Position numbers and translations under genes: made by a program
The notes under the pieces: generated by a model
The model's input: only the letters and a program-made list of their open reading frames with translations
Database searches by the model: none
What the model was told of the DNA's origin: nothing
Source: JAJDIA01 sp031555145
GTDB taxonomy: Bacteria > Bacteroidota > Bacteroidia > Bacteroidales > Tannerellaceae
Reading direction: 5' to 3'
Length of the DNA stretch: 64,000 nucleotides
Assembly: GCA_031555145.1 (NCBI GenBank)
Contig: JAVBUR010000096.1
Span: 6,393 to 70,392 of the forward strand
Shown here: positions 43,638 to 50,987 of the stretch, piece after piece
How positions within the stretch are numbered: position 1 is the stretch's first letter
Layout: each line of letters begins with the position of its first letter

Positions 43638-44963
43638 TCATCTATGTTTCTTTCCTTTCTTCACCTTTTTCTGATTAGAAGGTTGAACAGTGCGAGGTAC
43701 CTTCGTTTGTTCTTTTTCCTGACTGATAGATGTGGCAAAGATTTCCGGCTTTTTTCCCGTCAGAGTAGGTAATGTAGATGACTTTGAACTTTCGTTATAG
43801 CTCGTAACTTCATCTTGGAATTTATCAATATCAACAGAAATAGTAGATATCCAGCGCTCATACTCGGAACTTTTTACTTCAGTTTCCTTATTTGCATTAC
43901 TCCAATAAGTACGATACCTGTAAAATGGAAAACAAAAAGGGAACAGCAATCCGTTAATCATCACAAAAGAAAAAACAAGCGCCTTAACAAACAATACCTT
44001 ATTATCAAAATAATCCAAAGCTGCCAAATCAGAAAAATATGGCACAGAAGCATATTTGGCAAAATAAATCAGAGAAAAATAGGTTACCGACAAGCTTAGA
44101 ACATAAGCAAAATGGGAAAAAACAAAAGTAGACCGATAGTTTGCATACTTCAACTCGAAATTTCTACAAAATTTAAGTCCCAGCACACAGGTCGGAATCA
44201 CTATTGACAGCGAAAACAGCCAAATAAAACTATCTACAGTCATACAATTAAAAAAATAATCAATCAGCACAACAACGATCCATATCGCAGCAAACAGCAA
44301 TACATTCAACCCCAAATTACTCAGACGCTCCTTCATTGGAGTTTTCTTAACAGGCCGGATCGTTTCATTATTTGACTCCACAACATGTTGCTTAGTCCTA
44401 TACCAATAATACCCCCAAACAAAAAAGCCCAAAACAGCAGATACAGAGGTAAATAAAAACAAAAACGCCAACGCATTAGAGGGTTTGACAATCCCATTGT
44501 GGATAAATTCATCAACAACAAAGACAACAATGCAATAGAAAAAAACATAAAGAGGAGCAAAAGACTCTTCTTCTTTAATCGACAAGAAGTCAAATATTTT
44601 TTTGTATTTTTCGGATAACCAAAGACTTTCATTTATAATATTCGTTCGGATAAAAAATATATTTTGCAATATTTTTGCACCCTTCAGAGTCAACTCCCCC
44701 TTTTCTGTCTTTAGCATCAAATAATCGTTATACAACGAAGTCATTTCCATCAACTTATTGACTCTCCTATCAGCCTCATCCCTATTCGAAGCCAATATAC
44801 TTTCAACAGAACTAAAAACCTGTTTTTTTATTGAGACTAATATATTATGGATAAAATTAGAGTCATTCAACAGCACACACAATACGACTATAGTAGCCAA
44901 AATCCCTAAGAAAGTCTGGCTATCTCCCAAGAAGACAGAGGAAGACACAAACAACACGTTCAT
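43638..44963 (-). CDS. Multi-pass membrane protein of unknown function
   Basis: 441 residues, not recognised. About seven hydrophobic segments: near 18-33 (TFLGILATIVVLCVLL), 140-160 (PLYVFFYCIVVFVVDEF), 167-190, 220-240 (LLFAAIWIVVVLIDYFF), 250-270, 285-310 and 330-350. A soluble helical stretch (SSVESILASNRDEADRRVNKLMEM region, 50-130) lies between the first and second. The C-terminal 60 residues are hydrophilic and end in a basic tail (KKVKKGKKHR). It begins three bases after the preceding gene, so the two are coupled. Base composition is far more AT-rich than the flanking YjbH operon, as for the whole accessory island. The architecture, a cytosolic partner plus a membrane protein, would suit a defence or signalling pair, but that is inference. 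Confidence 0.75.
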   Translation of the reverse strand: MNVLFVSSSVFLGDSQTFLGILATIVVLCVLLNDSNFIHNILVSIKKQVFSSVESILASNRDEADRRVNKLMEMTSLYNDYLMLKTEKGELTLKGAKILQNIFFIRTNIINESLWLSEKYKKIFDFLSIKEEESFAPLYVFFYCIVVFVVDEFIHNGIVKPSNALAFLFLFTSVSAVLGFFVWGYYWYRTKQHVVESNNETIRPVKKTPMKERLSNLGLNVLLFAAIWIVVVLIDYFFNCMTVDSFIWLFSLSIVIPTCVLGLKFCRNFELKYANYRSTFVFSHFAYVLSLSVTYFSLIYFAKYASVPYFSDLAALDYFDNKVLFVKALVFSFVMINGLLFPFCFPFYRYRTYWSNANKETEVKSSEYERWISTISVDIDKFQDEVTSYNESSKSSTLPTLTGKKPEIFATSISQEKEQTKVPRTVQPSNQKKVKKGKKHR

Positions 44964-44966
44964 TAT

Positions 44967-45623
44967 TTAAGACAAAGGGATAGAATTAGATTTAATATAG
45001 TCAAAGCTTGTATTTAAAGACTCAACACCTTTAATATTATAGAAACAGCAGATAGCCTCATGCGATTCCTTTTCTAATTCCATACGATACATTCTATTAT
45101 CTCCTATCGTAAAATGGGAATAATAATCTTCAATTTTACGTCCCTTTTCCGTTTTATAAAATTTTATTTTATTCCTATAAGGAAAAATAATCTTAGAATA
45201 TATGCTTTCTTTTTTAAGCCCCTCTGGATTTTCTACAATTACCTCCATTTCGGTATTATCCTTTTTAAGAAAAGTCAATAAACTTTTATACAGCCCTCCA
45301 ATAGGGTTAAACGGCTTATCTCCATCATCTGTAAGATAGCCTTCTATCGCTTCAATCATAAAAAGATTATCAGCATCAGTTTCTCCCTCAGGAATAATTT
45401 CTTCATCTATAGTCTTACTCGCCTTTATAGCAAACTCGGTACGAAAAACAGAGAACTCCCCGCAGTACATCTTGATCTTCTCGGAGTTTTCTAAAATAAC
45501 CCTCATCACAACAGCGTTATGAGCCCTATCTTCATTTAAGATAGGCACGTCAGAATTTTGCTGGACTAGTTCGGTCAACTTTTCGTAATATTTTTTCAGA
45601 TCGTCAATTGATGTTTTACACAT
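44967..45623 (-). CDS. Cytosolic protein of unknown function, partner of the membrane protein
   Basis: 218 residues, not recognised, without signal peptide or membrane segment. The N-terminal half is helical and acidic (MCKTSIDDLKKYYEKLTEL, EEIIPEGETDADNLF). The C-terminal half has alternating strands and a conserved-looking block SHFTIGDNRMYRMELEKE followed by HEAICCFYN, which resembles the end of small nuclease-like or nucleotide-binding domains by eye only. It has a promoter at 45656-45686 and is followed at three bases by the membrane protein gene, forming a two-gene operon next to the repeated epimerase tail at 45863. AT-rich codon use marks it as acquired. Confidence 0.75.
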   Translation of the reverse strand: MCKTSIDDLKKYYEKLTELVQQNSDVPILNEDRAHNAVVMRVILENSEKIKMYCGEFSVFRTEFAIKASKTIDEEIIPEGETDADNLFMIEAIEGYLTDDGDKPFNPIGGLYKSLLTFLKKDNTEMEVIVENPEGLKKESIYSKIIFPYRNKIKFYKTEKGRKIEDYYSHFTIGDNRMYRMELEKESHEAICCFYNIKGVESLNTSFDYIKSNSIPLS

Positions 45624-45655
45624 AGATCAAGACATTATATAGATTGCTTTTGCTG

Positions 45656-45686
45656 CAAATTTAGTATTCTTTTTTCTGGAATGCAA
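45656..45686 (-). promoter_or_regulatory. Promoter of the two-gene membrane module
   Basis: TTG (45684-45686), 20 bases, then TAAATTTG (45656-45663) on the minus strand, 33 bases before the start at 45623. Confidence 0.65.
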
Positions 45687-45838
45687 TTTTTTTGAGTATT
45701 ATTTCAAATGTTAACCACCTGATTAGCAGGCAAAATAGGCGTCATCATCACACTTTTTTCCTCTGCCTTATATCAAATAACCAAAAATATATGCGTGCTC
45801 TTTTTCAAAAGATAGTGATTCTGCGGCCAATTCCTTCA

Positions 45839-45860
45839 AATAATGCGCAAATAATGCGCA
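45839..45860. repeat. Tandem 11-bp repeat beside a displaced epimerase tail
   Basis: AATAATGCGCA occurs twice without gap (45839-45849 and 45850-45860) and abuts the epimerase-tail copy that begins at 45863. Confidence 0.8.
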
Positions 45861-45862
45861 AA

Positions 45863-45901
45863 TCATTCCAGGACGAATGTGATCCCCTCCGACGCATCCT
45901 G
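45863..45901 (-). repeat. Displaced copy of the epimerase gene 3' end (copy 5)
   Basis: On the minus strand this 39-base block starts CAGGATGCGTCGG and ends at a TGA that corresponds to the epimerase stop. Twenty-six consecutive bases are identical to 50001-50026; the remaining part has four differences. It would encode QDASEGITFVLE. It has no gene body attached and follows the collapsed AbiEii remnant. Confidence 0.85.
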
Positions 45902-45917
45902 TTTTCCGCCATACTCC

Positions 45918-46113
45918 TTACATATCCTCCGCGGCCTCTATTAGATCAAGCTTTATATCATCCCAATCCTTTTCTAAAAGGCATACAGGATCAGGCATCT
46001 CATCGGCAATAGAATAATCGGTAAAATGAAGGATAAGCTCAGTCGCATCATGCTCCCATTTTAAGCAGTGGTGCGACAGTTTTATACTGTAGTCCGGTCT
46101 CTTGCATAATCAT
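45918..46113 (-). pseudogene. Collapsed AbiEii-type nucleotidyltransferase toxin
   Basis: An ATG overlapping the antitoxin stop (ATGA) opens MIMQETGLQYKTVAPLLK, which looks like the start of an AbiEii/AbiGii-type toxin, but the frame ends after about 21 codons. In another frame an open stretch ends KDWDDIKLDLIEAAEDM at 45918, preceded by DYSIADEMPDPVCLL, resembling the C-terminal end of the same family. A whole toxin is about 250 residues, so most of the middle is deleted. Family recognition is from short segments, so moderate. The intact upstream antitoxin supports it. Confidence 0.55.
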
Positions 46114-46598
46114 TGGGTATGAGCCCGGAGGCGGTACGAATTCGTAGGCTTATAATTGTCTATCTCCGAAGGCAGAATGCCGTAGAAACGAATAATTTCT
46201 GCTTTCTCCGCTTCGTTTCCTCTTTCAAGGATTCTTTGGACAACGGCTTTACGATACCGTCCCCAATCGATTGTATCGAAATCAGTGTCCCAGAACAGCA
46301 TCTTCCTGATAGGAGGAATCCCCGTTACAGACGCACTGGCCTCTTTGCGTTTATATGCTGCGACATTATAATACGCTTGTAGTGCCAGCAGGAATCCATC
46401 CTCATACCCCAATGCCCGTTCAATCTTGATGGAAAGTGCTGCAGTGAGCTCTCTGCGCCCGGTAATAACAGCATTTATAGACTGGCTGTGCTCTCCGATG
46501 GTTCGGGCAAATGCACGTTGGCTCAGATTGAGATGCCTCAACTTCCGATCAATAATTTTCCCCGGATGAATCCCCTTATATGTATCAAAATTATGCAT
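46110..46598 (-). CDS. HTH antitoxin-like protein with DUF6922-type C-terminal domain
   Basis: 162 residues from the ATG at 46598 (MHNFDTYKGIHPGKIIDR). The N-terminal half is a HigA/XRE-like helix-turn-helix (LNLSQRAFARTIGEHSQSINAVITGRRELTAALSIKIERALG). The C-terminal block RKMLFWDTDFDTIDWGRYRKAVVQRILERG, then EKAEIIRFYG, matches a domain often fused to or encoded beside AbiEii-type nucleotidyltransferase toxins, as I recall. A palindrome at 46630-46647 upstream is a likely autoregulatory operator. The cognate toxin gene, which would start at the overlapping ATG, has collapsed, so this is probably an orphan antitoxin. A second ATG at 46601 could be the true start. Confidence 0.75.
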   Translation of the reverse strand: MHNFDTYKGIHPGKIIDRKLRHLNLSQRAFARTIGEHSQSINAVITGRRELTAALSIKIERALGYEDGFLLALQAYYNVAAYKRKEASASVTGIPPIRKMLFWDTDFDTIDWGRYRKAVVQRILERGNEAEKAEIIRFYGILPSEIDNYKPTNSYRLRAHTQ

Positions 46599-46629
46599 CA
46601 TCAAGCACCTTTTCTGCAAAGATCAAAAT

Positions 46630-46647
46630 GCAAACGAAATCGTTTGC
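46630..46647. promoter_or_regulatory. Palindromic operator upstream of the antitoxin gene
   Basis: GCAAACGA-AA-TCGTTTGC, perfect 8-bp arms, 32 bases upstream of the start codon and just upstream of an imperfect minus-7 box (GATCTTTG). The position fits antitoxin autorepression. Confidence 0.6.
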
Positions 46648-46697
46648 GCTTTTACTGTTTTTTTATGGCTACGTGTAAATGCCGAAAGACACCGGTT

Positions 46698-46735
46698 GCA
46701 TCCTGCACAAACTCAAACGCCAACGTCCGGGCCAG
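46698..46735 (-). repeat. Displaced copy of the epimerase gene 3' region (copy 4)
   Basis: 37 of 38 bases match 50020-50057, the part of the epimerase gene encoding LARTLEFEFVQDA, just upstream of the block seen in the other copies. It ends at the same GGATGC point, then runs into unrelated sequence (ACCGGTGTC on the minus strand). It follows the truncated-looking XRE gene. Confidence 0.85.
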
Positions 46736-46752
46736 GCTTACAACGACAATCG

Positions 46753-47082
46753 TCATCGTGTAGCGGAGGGCCGGCACTTTCCGGCAACCGGGTATCCGGC
46801 GTCCATCGGTTGATCCTTCTCTCCTTCTTTTTCTTTTTCCACAAAGTTGATTTCCGGATAGTATCCGATAGCCAGGCATAGTTCAACCAGCTTGGAAATA
46901 CGATGATCAAAATCCCCCTTCAACACTTGGGAGATATATCCTTTAGAGACTCCCATTGATTTAGCGAGGTCACTTTGTGTCAATCCATTATCCTTGAGAT
47001 ATTGCTTGACCTTCTGAAACAAATCAATCTGTATCTTCGCCGTCCAATAGTCAGGAGTTGCGACCAATTCTTCATGTGTCAT
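46753..47082 (-). CDS. XRE-family transcriptional regulator, 3' end probably replaced
   Basis: 109 residues. MTHEELVATPDYWTAKIQID is a common opening of small Bacteroidetes HigA-like regulators; the helix-turn-helix is GLTQSDLAKSMGVSKGYISQVLKG. After INFVEKEKEGEKDQ the last 25 or so residues (PMDAGYPVAGKCRPSATR) look unrelated to the family and run to within 17 bases of the displaced epimerase segment at 46698-46735, so the native 3' end was probably lost in a recombination. Start at 47082 gives a normal N terminus. No toxin partner is adjacent. Confidence 0.7.
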   Translation of the reverse strand: MTHEELVATPDYWTAKIQIDLFQKVKQYLKDNGLTQSDLAKSMGVSKGYISQVLKGDFDHRISKLVELCLAIGYYPEINFVEKEKEGEKDQPMDAGYPVAGKCRPSATR

Positions 47083-47153
47083 AGCATTTATTATTTACTT
47101 TGTTTATACTGTTTTAGGAGCTTCACAAACATTACACATCTTTTTTTGAACAA

Positions 47154-47190
47154 TCATTCCGACACGAATGTGATCCCCTCCGAAGCATCC
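47154..47190 (-). repeat. Displaced copy of the epimerase gene 3' end (copy 3)
   Basis: 35 of 37 bases match 49989-50025. On the minus strand it starts GGATGCTTCGG and stops at the base where the epimerase TGA ends; the flanks on both sides are unrelated to the native ones. It would encode DASEGITFVSE. Confidence 0.9.
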
Positions 47191-47198
47191 CCTTATAC

Positions 47199-47447
47199 TC
47201 AAACCTCCAGACTCCGGCTGTCCAGCAAGAACTGCCTAAGCCCCATGGTCACGATACCATCCTCATTACGTCTGACAAGGACGTTATCCTTCACAATCAC
47301 AATCTTCTTAAACGAGTCTGGAATATTTCGCAATGGCCGTAGCTCTTGTTCCTCTTTTTCGGGCGACGGCAAAGCTAAGGCAGACTGGATATAATACCGT
47401 TGGCGACCTTGGTTACAGACAAAGTCTACCTCAACTTGCTTCCTCAC
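47199..47447 (-). pseudogene. C-terminal fragment of a DUF4143-type AAA ATPase
   Basis: Only the last 80 or so residues of a protein normally near 400 residues remain. RKQVEVDFVCNQGRQRYYIQSALALP, followed by SFKKIVIVKDN and GIVTMGLRQFLLD, is the usual C-terminal end of ATP-binding DUF4143 proteins. The frame closes upstream at a TGA and has no ATG; the GTG at 47447 is unlikely to be a start. It ends eight bases before the displaced epimerase tail at 47190. The short words are shown here in parts because the fragment is contiguous from 47199 to about 47470. Confidence 0.65.
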
Positions 47448-47652
47448 AGAGAATGGTTGAATACATACTTTTTGAAGTATAAGTCAAAGTAATTATGTAT
47501 TTCTTTATGGCGGGAGTTCGTTCCATAAGCTGATCCTTTACGCACAAAGGTACTCATTTTTCAGTTGATAGATAGTTCTTCCGGATAATTTTTATTCTCG
47601 CCGGAGTCCCTTGGACAGACGTTGAAGCAGCGTGGTGATACTACCCAAACAA
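47444..47652. other. Degenerate stretch between the ATPase fragment and the NADAR gene
   Basis: A 37-codon minus-strand frame at 47444-47557 (MSTFVRKGSAYGTNSRHKE start, NYFDLYFKKY middle) reads like real protein but is too short and matches nothing I know. Upstream, another frame ends NYPEELSIN. Both look like leftovers of older genes. Confidence 0.3.
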
Positions 47653-48252
47653 TTAATCAAAATCCATAAAAAAATATTCCGGAATATACACTTTATCAAT
47701 TTTATTGTTAAACAATAAAAATGCAGGAATTGGCAATGGCTGGATATAATCTAATCCAACTTCATCGAATATATACTTTTGTCTTACAGCCATCAGCAAA
47801 CGCCCAAGCGCATTTTTACCCACCAAAGTACCATTCCCTGTAGGTACAGCTGCCCAAACCTTGTCTTTTATTGAGTATTCAACAATTGCTTTATCGCCTG
47901 TCTTTTTCAACAGATCACCAAATGAGTCTCTATTCTGCAACAATTTAACCATCAAGCACCATTGCATAATATCAAACTTAACATCTTCCCAGTCCTGCCG
48001 TGTTTGTGCAATATACTTCCTGGAAATCTCTTTAGAAGTCATTGGGCTTGTTTGCTCAATTATCTCCTGTTGTATATCCGGGAACAAAGGGAAACGGCAA
48101 GCTTGATATAGCGCTTCGGTATTTGGAATTAAAACTTCATTAACAAATACAGGAAAATTCGGAGCCATATTTGACAACCCTCCAAATTCACCTTTGGTAT
48201 TACTAAATGTAATCACCTCAGATTGCCTGTAAACTCTTTCAGTAATTTTCAT
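47653..48252 (-). CDS. NADAR family protein (predicted ADP-ribose/guanine glycosidase)
   Basis: 199-residue cytosolic protein of the NADAR (YbiA-like, DUF1768) family. Family members cleave N-glycosidic bonds in riboflavin intermediates, and some remove ADP-ribose from guanosine in DNA beside DarT1-type toxins. Seen here: EFGGLSNMAPNFPVFVNEVLIPNTEALYQACRF, the family's N-terminal pattern with the catalytic Glu region, then MQWCLMVKLLQN and GKNALGRLLMAVRQ. The length is close to normal, with a tail (KVYIPEYFFMDFD) beyond the core. It begins 17 bases after the phosphoribosyltransferase-like gene on the same strand, forming a two-gene operon. The pairing suggests a nucleotide-based conflict system; that role is inferred. 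Confidence 0.85.
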   Translation of the reverse strand: MKITERVYRQSEVITFSNTKGEFGGLSNMAPNFPVFVNEVLIPNTEALYQACRFPLFPDIQQEIIEQTSPMTSKEISRKYIAQTRQDWEDVKFDIMQWCLMVKLLQNRDSFGDLLKKTGDKAIVEYSIKDKVWAAVPTGNGTLVGKNALGRLLMAVRQKYIFDEVGLDYIQPLPIPAFLLFNNKIDKVYIPEYFFMDFD

Positions 48253-48269
48253 ACCATACTCCTTTCTTT

Positions 48270-49325
48270 TTAATACCCTCCCCTATTTGCTACAGGGAAA
48301 AGTGGTTTCCAAGCATGCCCTGTGACATTCCACCAAAATACCAAAGGGCTATTATTAGGGACATTCCTCCATGTGAAGAAATGCGTACCAAGACCATAGG
48401 TCTTATAATTAGGATTAACCAATCCAAGAGGGCGAATGTTCGGATTCACCGGTCCTTTTATCATCCCAATAATATACAACCCTTTTTGCAATAACAGATT
48501 TTCATATCGAATTCGATTCTCAGGAGAAGTAAAAAAGCCTTCGCTACCAGGTTTATCGTCAGGGCGATATGCGTAATCTTCATACTTCGTTGCCGTCAAG
48601 TTTGCAAGAAATGTTTTCGCATTGCTTGGTTGATCTTTTGTAGGTATGGCTATATTAAGTGCCTGATTGTTAAATCTCAAATGATTTTCAATTTCATAAT
48701 TGCGATACCATCTTACCTTTTTTTCCAATTTAGCCTCTTTGAAATGCTGTACAATCCTATAATTCTGGAAATTACAACCCCAGGTATGGAGACAAAACAA
48801 GTGTATGGACAACCGATATTCATCCTTTAATACTTTTTTATAGTTCTCCTCGGTATTTCCTGCCTTAGTTTCACCCAGCCATCTGACTAAATCTCGTCCT
48901 ATCGTGCCGCCTGTAGCCAAAACATCATCAAAATAGACAAAATTCTTCTTGGGAAATTCAAGTATCGACTTATACGAGAGCTGATAATCTTCCGTTAGCA
49001 CTTCATCCATTAGCCTTAATATCGCAGTCTGGCTTTTATGAACCGCCTGCATATCAAGAAATTCGGTATCCTGCAAAAAAACAATGATATTTGTATATCC
49101 ATAGTCCGACATCATTTTTTTGAGGTGCAAACTGATATATCTTTTTGCATCCTGCTTGGATAAATAGACTTTAGAAAGGATATGGTTAAGTTCTTCTAAA
49201 ATAAATGAACCATCCTCTCCAAACTGAGCTCCCCAATCCATAATATCCTTTAACGATAAATAGATGCCATCATCGTTACGGTAATCCTTGATGATTTCCA
49301 GTATATTTGCCGCTACTGCCTCCAT
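48270..49325 (-). CDS. Phosphoribosyltransferase-like protein partnered with NADAR
   Basis: 351 residues, cytosolic. The middle has FVYFDDVLATGGTIGRDLVRWL (residues about 128-149), a PRPP-binding type motif (hydrophobic stretch, DD, then TGxT). The N-terminal 100 residues are helical (LEELNHILSKVYL, HLKKMMSDYGY), and the C-terminal 150 contain ENRIRYENLLLQKGLYIIG and a terminal GLGTHFFTWRNVPNNSPLVFWW stretch. It resembles the conflict-associated PRTase class described by comparative genomics, though I cannot confirm that by search. It heads the operon with the NADAR gene; a minus-7 box TATATTTG lies at 49345-49352. It may be the effector and NADAR the partner, or the reverse. Confidence 0.75.
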   Translation of the reverse strand: MEAVAANILEIIKDYRNDDGIYLSLKDIMDWGAQFGEDGSFILEELNHILSKVYLSKQDAKRYISLHLKKMMSDYGYTNIIVFLQDTEFLDMQAVHKSQTAILRLMDEVLTEDYQLSYKSILEFPKKNFVYFDDVLATGGTIGRDLVRWLGETKAGNTEENYKKVLKDEYRLSIHLFCLHTWGCNFQNYRIVQHFKEAKLEKKVRWYRNYEIENHLRFNNQALNIAIPTKDQPSNAKTFLANLTATKYEDYAYRPDDKPGSEGFFTSPENRIRYENLLLQKGLYIIGMIKGPVNPNIRPLGLVNPNYKTYGLGTHFFTWRNVPNNSPLVFWWNVTGHAWKPLFPVANRGGY

Positions 49326-49631
49326 AAAGCGATAGTTGTTTTTGCAAATATACTACATTTAGGCCAAGAGGAGTGCAACTTCTTATCACAAATGTGGAGA
49401 AAAAAATCACTTTCAGCCCCTCCTCCTACCTCATTCCGACACCAATGTGATCCCCTCCGAGGCATCAAAGCTCTTGTTTTCTTTGCACACGTTCATTTGA
49501 TCCGAAAGAATTCAGTCACTTTATACAGGTAGCGGATGGACAGGAAAAAGGAATTTGTATAGACCCTGTTTTCCTTAAACAACCACAGATGCTCTTTCAT
49601 GATGCGGATATGGCTCTGTATCCCCTTCGTG
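49326..49631. other. Gap with promoter, epimerase-tail copy and a protein fragment
   Basis: No intact gene. It holds a minus-7 box TATATTTG (49345-49352, minus), the epimerase-tail copy at 49410-49466, and the end of a minus-strand frame (49493 to about 49650) whose tail (IMKEHLWLFKENRVYTNSFF, LSIRYLYKVTEFFRIK) looks like the C terminus of a glycosyltransferase. Confidence 0.5.
49410..49466 (-). repeat. Displaced copy of the epimerase gene 3' end with downstream flank (copy 2)
   Basis: 57 bases matching 49969-50024 with three substitutions and one extra base. Unlike copies 3 and 5, homology continues past the TGA into the native downstream flank (GGTAGGAG...GGGGC.GAAAG). On the minus strand it begins GATGCCTCGG, at the same break point as the others. 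Confidence 0.9.
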
Positions 49632-49865
49632 CTAACTCCGCCAAATTTGGTTTTCCTGCAATCCCACAGGAGGAAAGGAAGGTTTTCCATCCGTTTCATC
49701 CACGCCTATAATAATATAGCCACCGCCCCAGTTATTGATGTCGTTTGCAAATGCACAAAGAGTGCGTAAAACCTCTTCGGGATTCCAGCCTTTCTTAAAT
49801 TCCAGTCTGTCCCATTCAATCACCTTGCCGTTGAGCAGTTCGCTTATGTTAATCGGAAGTGGCAT
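49632..49865 (-). pseudogene. N-terminal fragment of an AlbA_2/Schlafen-like ATP-binding protein
   Basis: From the ATG at 49865 the frame reads MPLPINISELLNGKVIEWDR, LEFKKGWNPEEVLRTLCAFA, then GGGYIIIGVDETDG, the standard start of AlbA_2-domain (divergent AAA-4) proteins, which usually run to 450 or more residues. Here the family sequence stops after about 75 residues (VGLQENQ) and the frame ends soon after. The remainder was replaced by unrelated sequence. Such proteins are often part of mobile or defence islands. Confidence 0.75.
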
Positions 49866-49968
49866 TCTTAAACGTTTATTGTCTATGCAAAGGTAAAAAT
49901 AAAGTTGTATATTTGTGTCGTAATACCTCGTTGTCCCTGTTAGAAATAACATACTTCGGGGTTTTTTG

Positions 49969-50057
49969 CTTTCTGCCCCTCTCCTACCTCATTCCGACAC
50001 AAATGTGATCCCCTCCGACGCATCCTGCACAAACTCAAACTCCAACGTCCGGGCCAG
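49969..50057 (-). other. Native epimerase 3' end, source of the displaced copies
   Basis: This block carries the full set of sequence found in pieces at 49410-49466, 47154-47190, 46698-46735 and 45863-45901. The common break point is GGATGC at 50020-50025. It includes about 20 bases past the stop, which only copy 2 shares. Confidence 0.85.
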
Positions 50058-50987
50058 CCCTTCTGCCAGCGTATAGGGAGGCACAAAACCGGAGGCGTGT
50101 ACCTTGGCGGCATCAAATTGGGTCGTTGCACAGAACTTCTTCACCCGGACGGAACTGACGGCCAGCTTCTTCCCTGTCACCCAGGCCAACGCATCAAAAC
50201 AATACCCGCCTGCCATCCCCAGCCACATCGGGAAATGTGTCGCTGGAATATGCCGCCGAAGCACCTTGCCGACATGGGCCACCAACTCGTTCATCGTCAG
50301 GTCGGGCTTATCCACATAGTTATAGACGTTATACCCGGTTGTCTTGTTTTCGATCAGGAACTGAATAAAGGCCACCACATTACCGACATACGCCATCGAC
50401 TTCACATTCTTGCCCTTGCCAACCATCAGGAACCGTCCACCGGATATCTGTTTCAACAGGTTGTACACATTCCCCCTGTTCCGCTCTCCAAAGATAACCG
50501 TAGGGCGAAGGATATTGATATTCCAATCCGGATGCGACCGATACCATTCCTGCAGCACCTGCTCCGCCTGCCACTTACTCTTGCCGTAATGGTTAAAGGG
50601 GTCGGTAGGATACTCTTCATCCGGATTCTCCTTGTTCAGCCCATAGACAGCCACCGAACTGGTAAAGATAATCCGCTTGACGCCATTCGCCTCCAGCGCT
50701 TCCAGCGTATTCCGCATACCACCGACATTTACGTCGTAGTAAAGGGACGTAGGCGAAACGTCATCACGATGTTCGGCAGCAAGGAGGACGACGAGGTCTG
50801 CACCTTTTACTACACTTATCAGCTTCTCCTTATCCAGGACATTTACGATAGTCGTTAGTTCAGGATAGAAATGACTTTGCTGCTTGTCGATATTCCTGAG
50901 GCTATACTCCTTTGCCGTGAGTTGTCCTATAAGACGGGTGCCGACAAAGCCGGAGGCACCGAGAATACTGATTTCTGTACTTCTCAT
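49989..50987 (-). CDS. NAD-dependent epimerase/dehydratase, last gene of the capsule operon
   Basis: 332-residue extended short-chain dehydrogenase acting on a nucleotide sugar or lipid-linked sugar. ISILGASGFVGTRLI is the dinucleotide loop; FTSSVAVYG holds the catalytic Ser/Thr and FNHYGKSKWQAEQVL the YxxxK pair. It lacks membrane segments. The start overlaps the upstream GT4 gene by four bases, so it is the distal gene of the capsule operon. Its final codons (LARTLEFEFVQDASEGITFV) form the sequence that is repeated four more times downstream. Substrate is unknown; such enzymes often pair with the initiating transferase. Confidence 0.9.
   Translation of the reverse strand: MRSTEISILGASGFVGTRLIGQLTAKEYSLRNIDKQQSHFYPELTTIVNVLDKEKLISVVKGADLVVLLAAEHRDDVSPTSLYYDVNVGGMRNTLEALEANGVKRIIFTSSVAVYGLNKENPDEEYPTDPFNHYGKSKWQAEQVLQEWYRSHPDWNINILRPTVIFGERNRGNVYNLLKQISGGRFLMVGKGKNVKSMAYVGNVVAFIQFLIENKTTGYNVYNYVDKPDLTMNELVAHVGKVLRRHIPATHFPMWLGMAGGYCFDALAWVTGKKLAVSSVRVKKFCATTQFDAAKVHASGFVPPYTLAEGLARTLEFEFVQDASEGITFVSE

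Noticed and set aside
45918..46112. In-frame readthrough of the antitoxin stop codon
   Set aside because: The frame after TGA stays open for about 60 codons, but the sequence matches the toxin end and is better explained as a deletion remnant.
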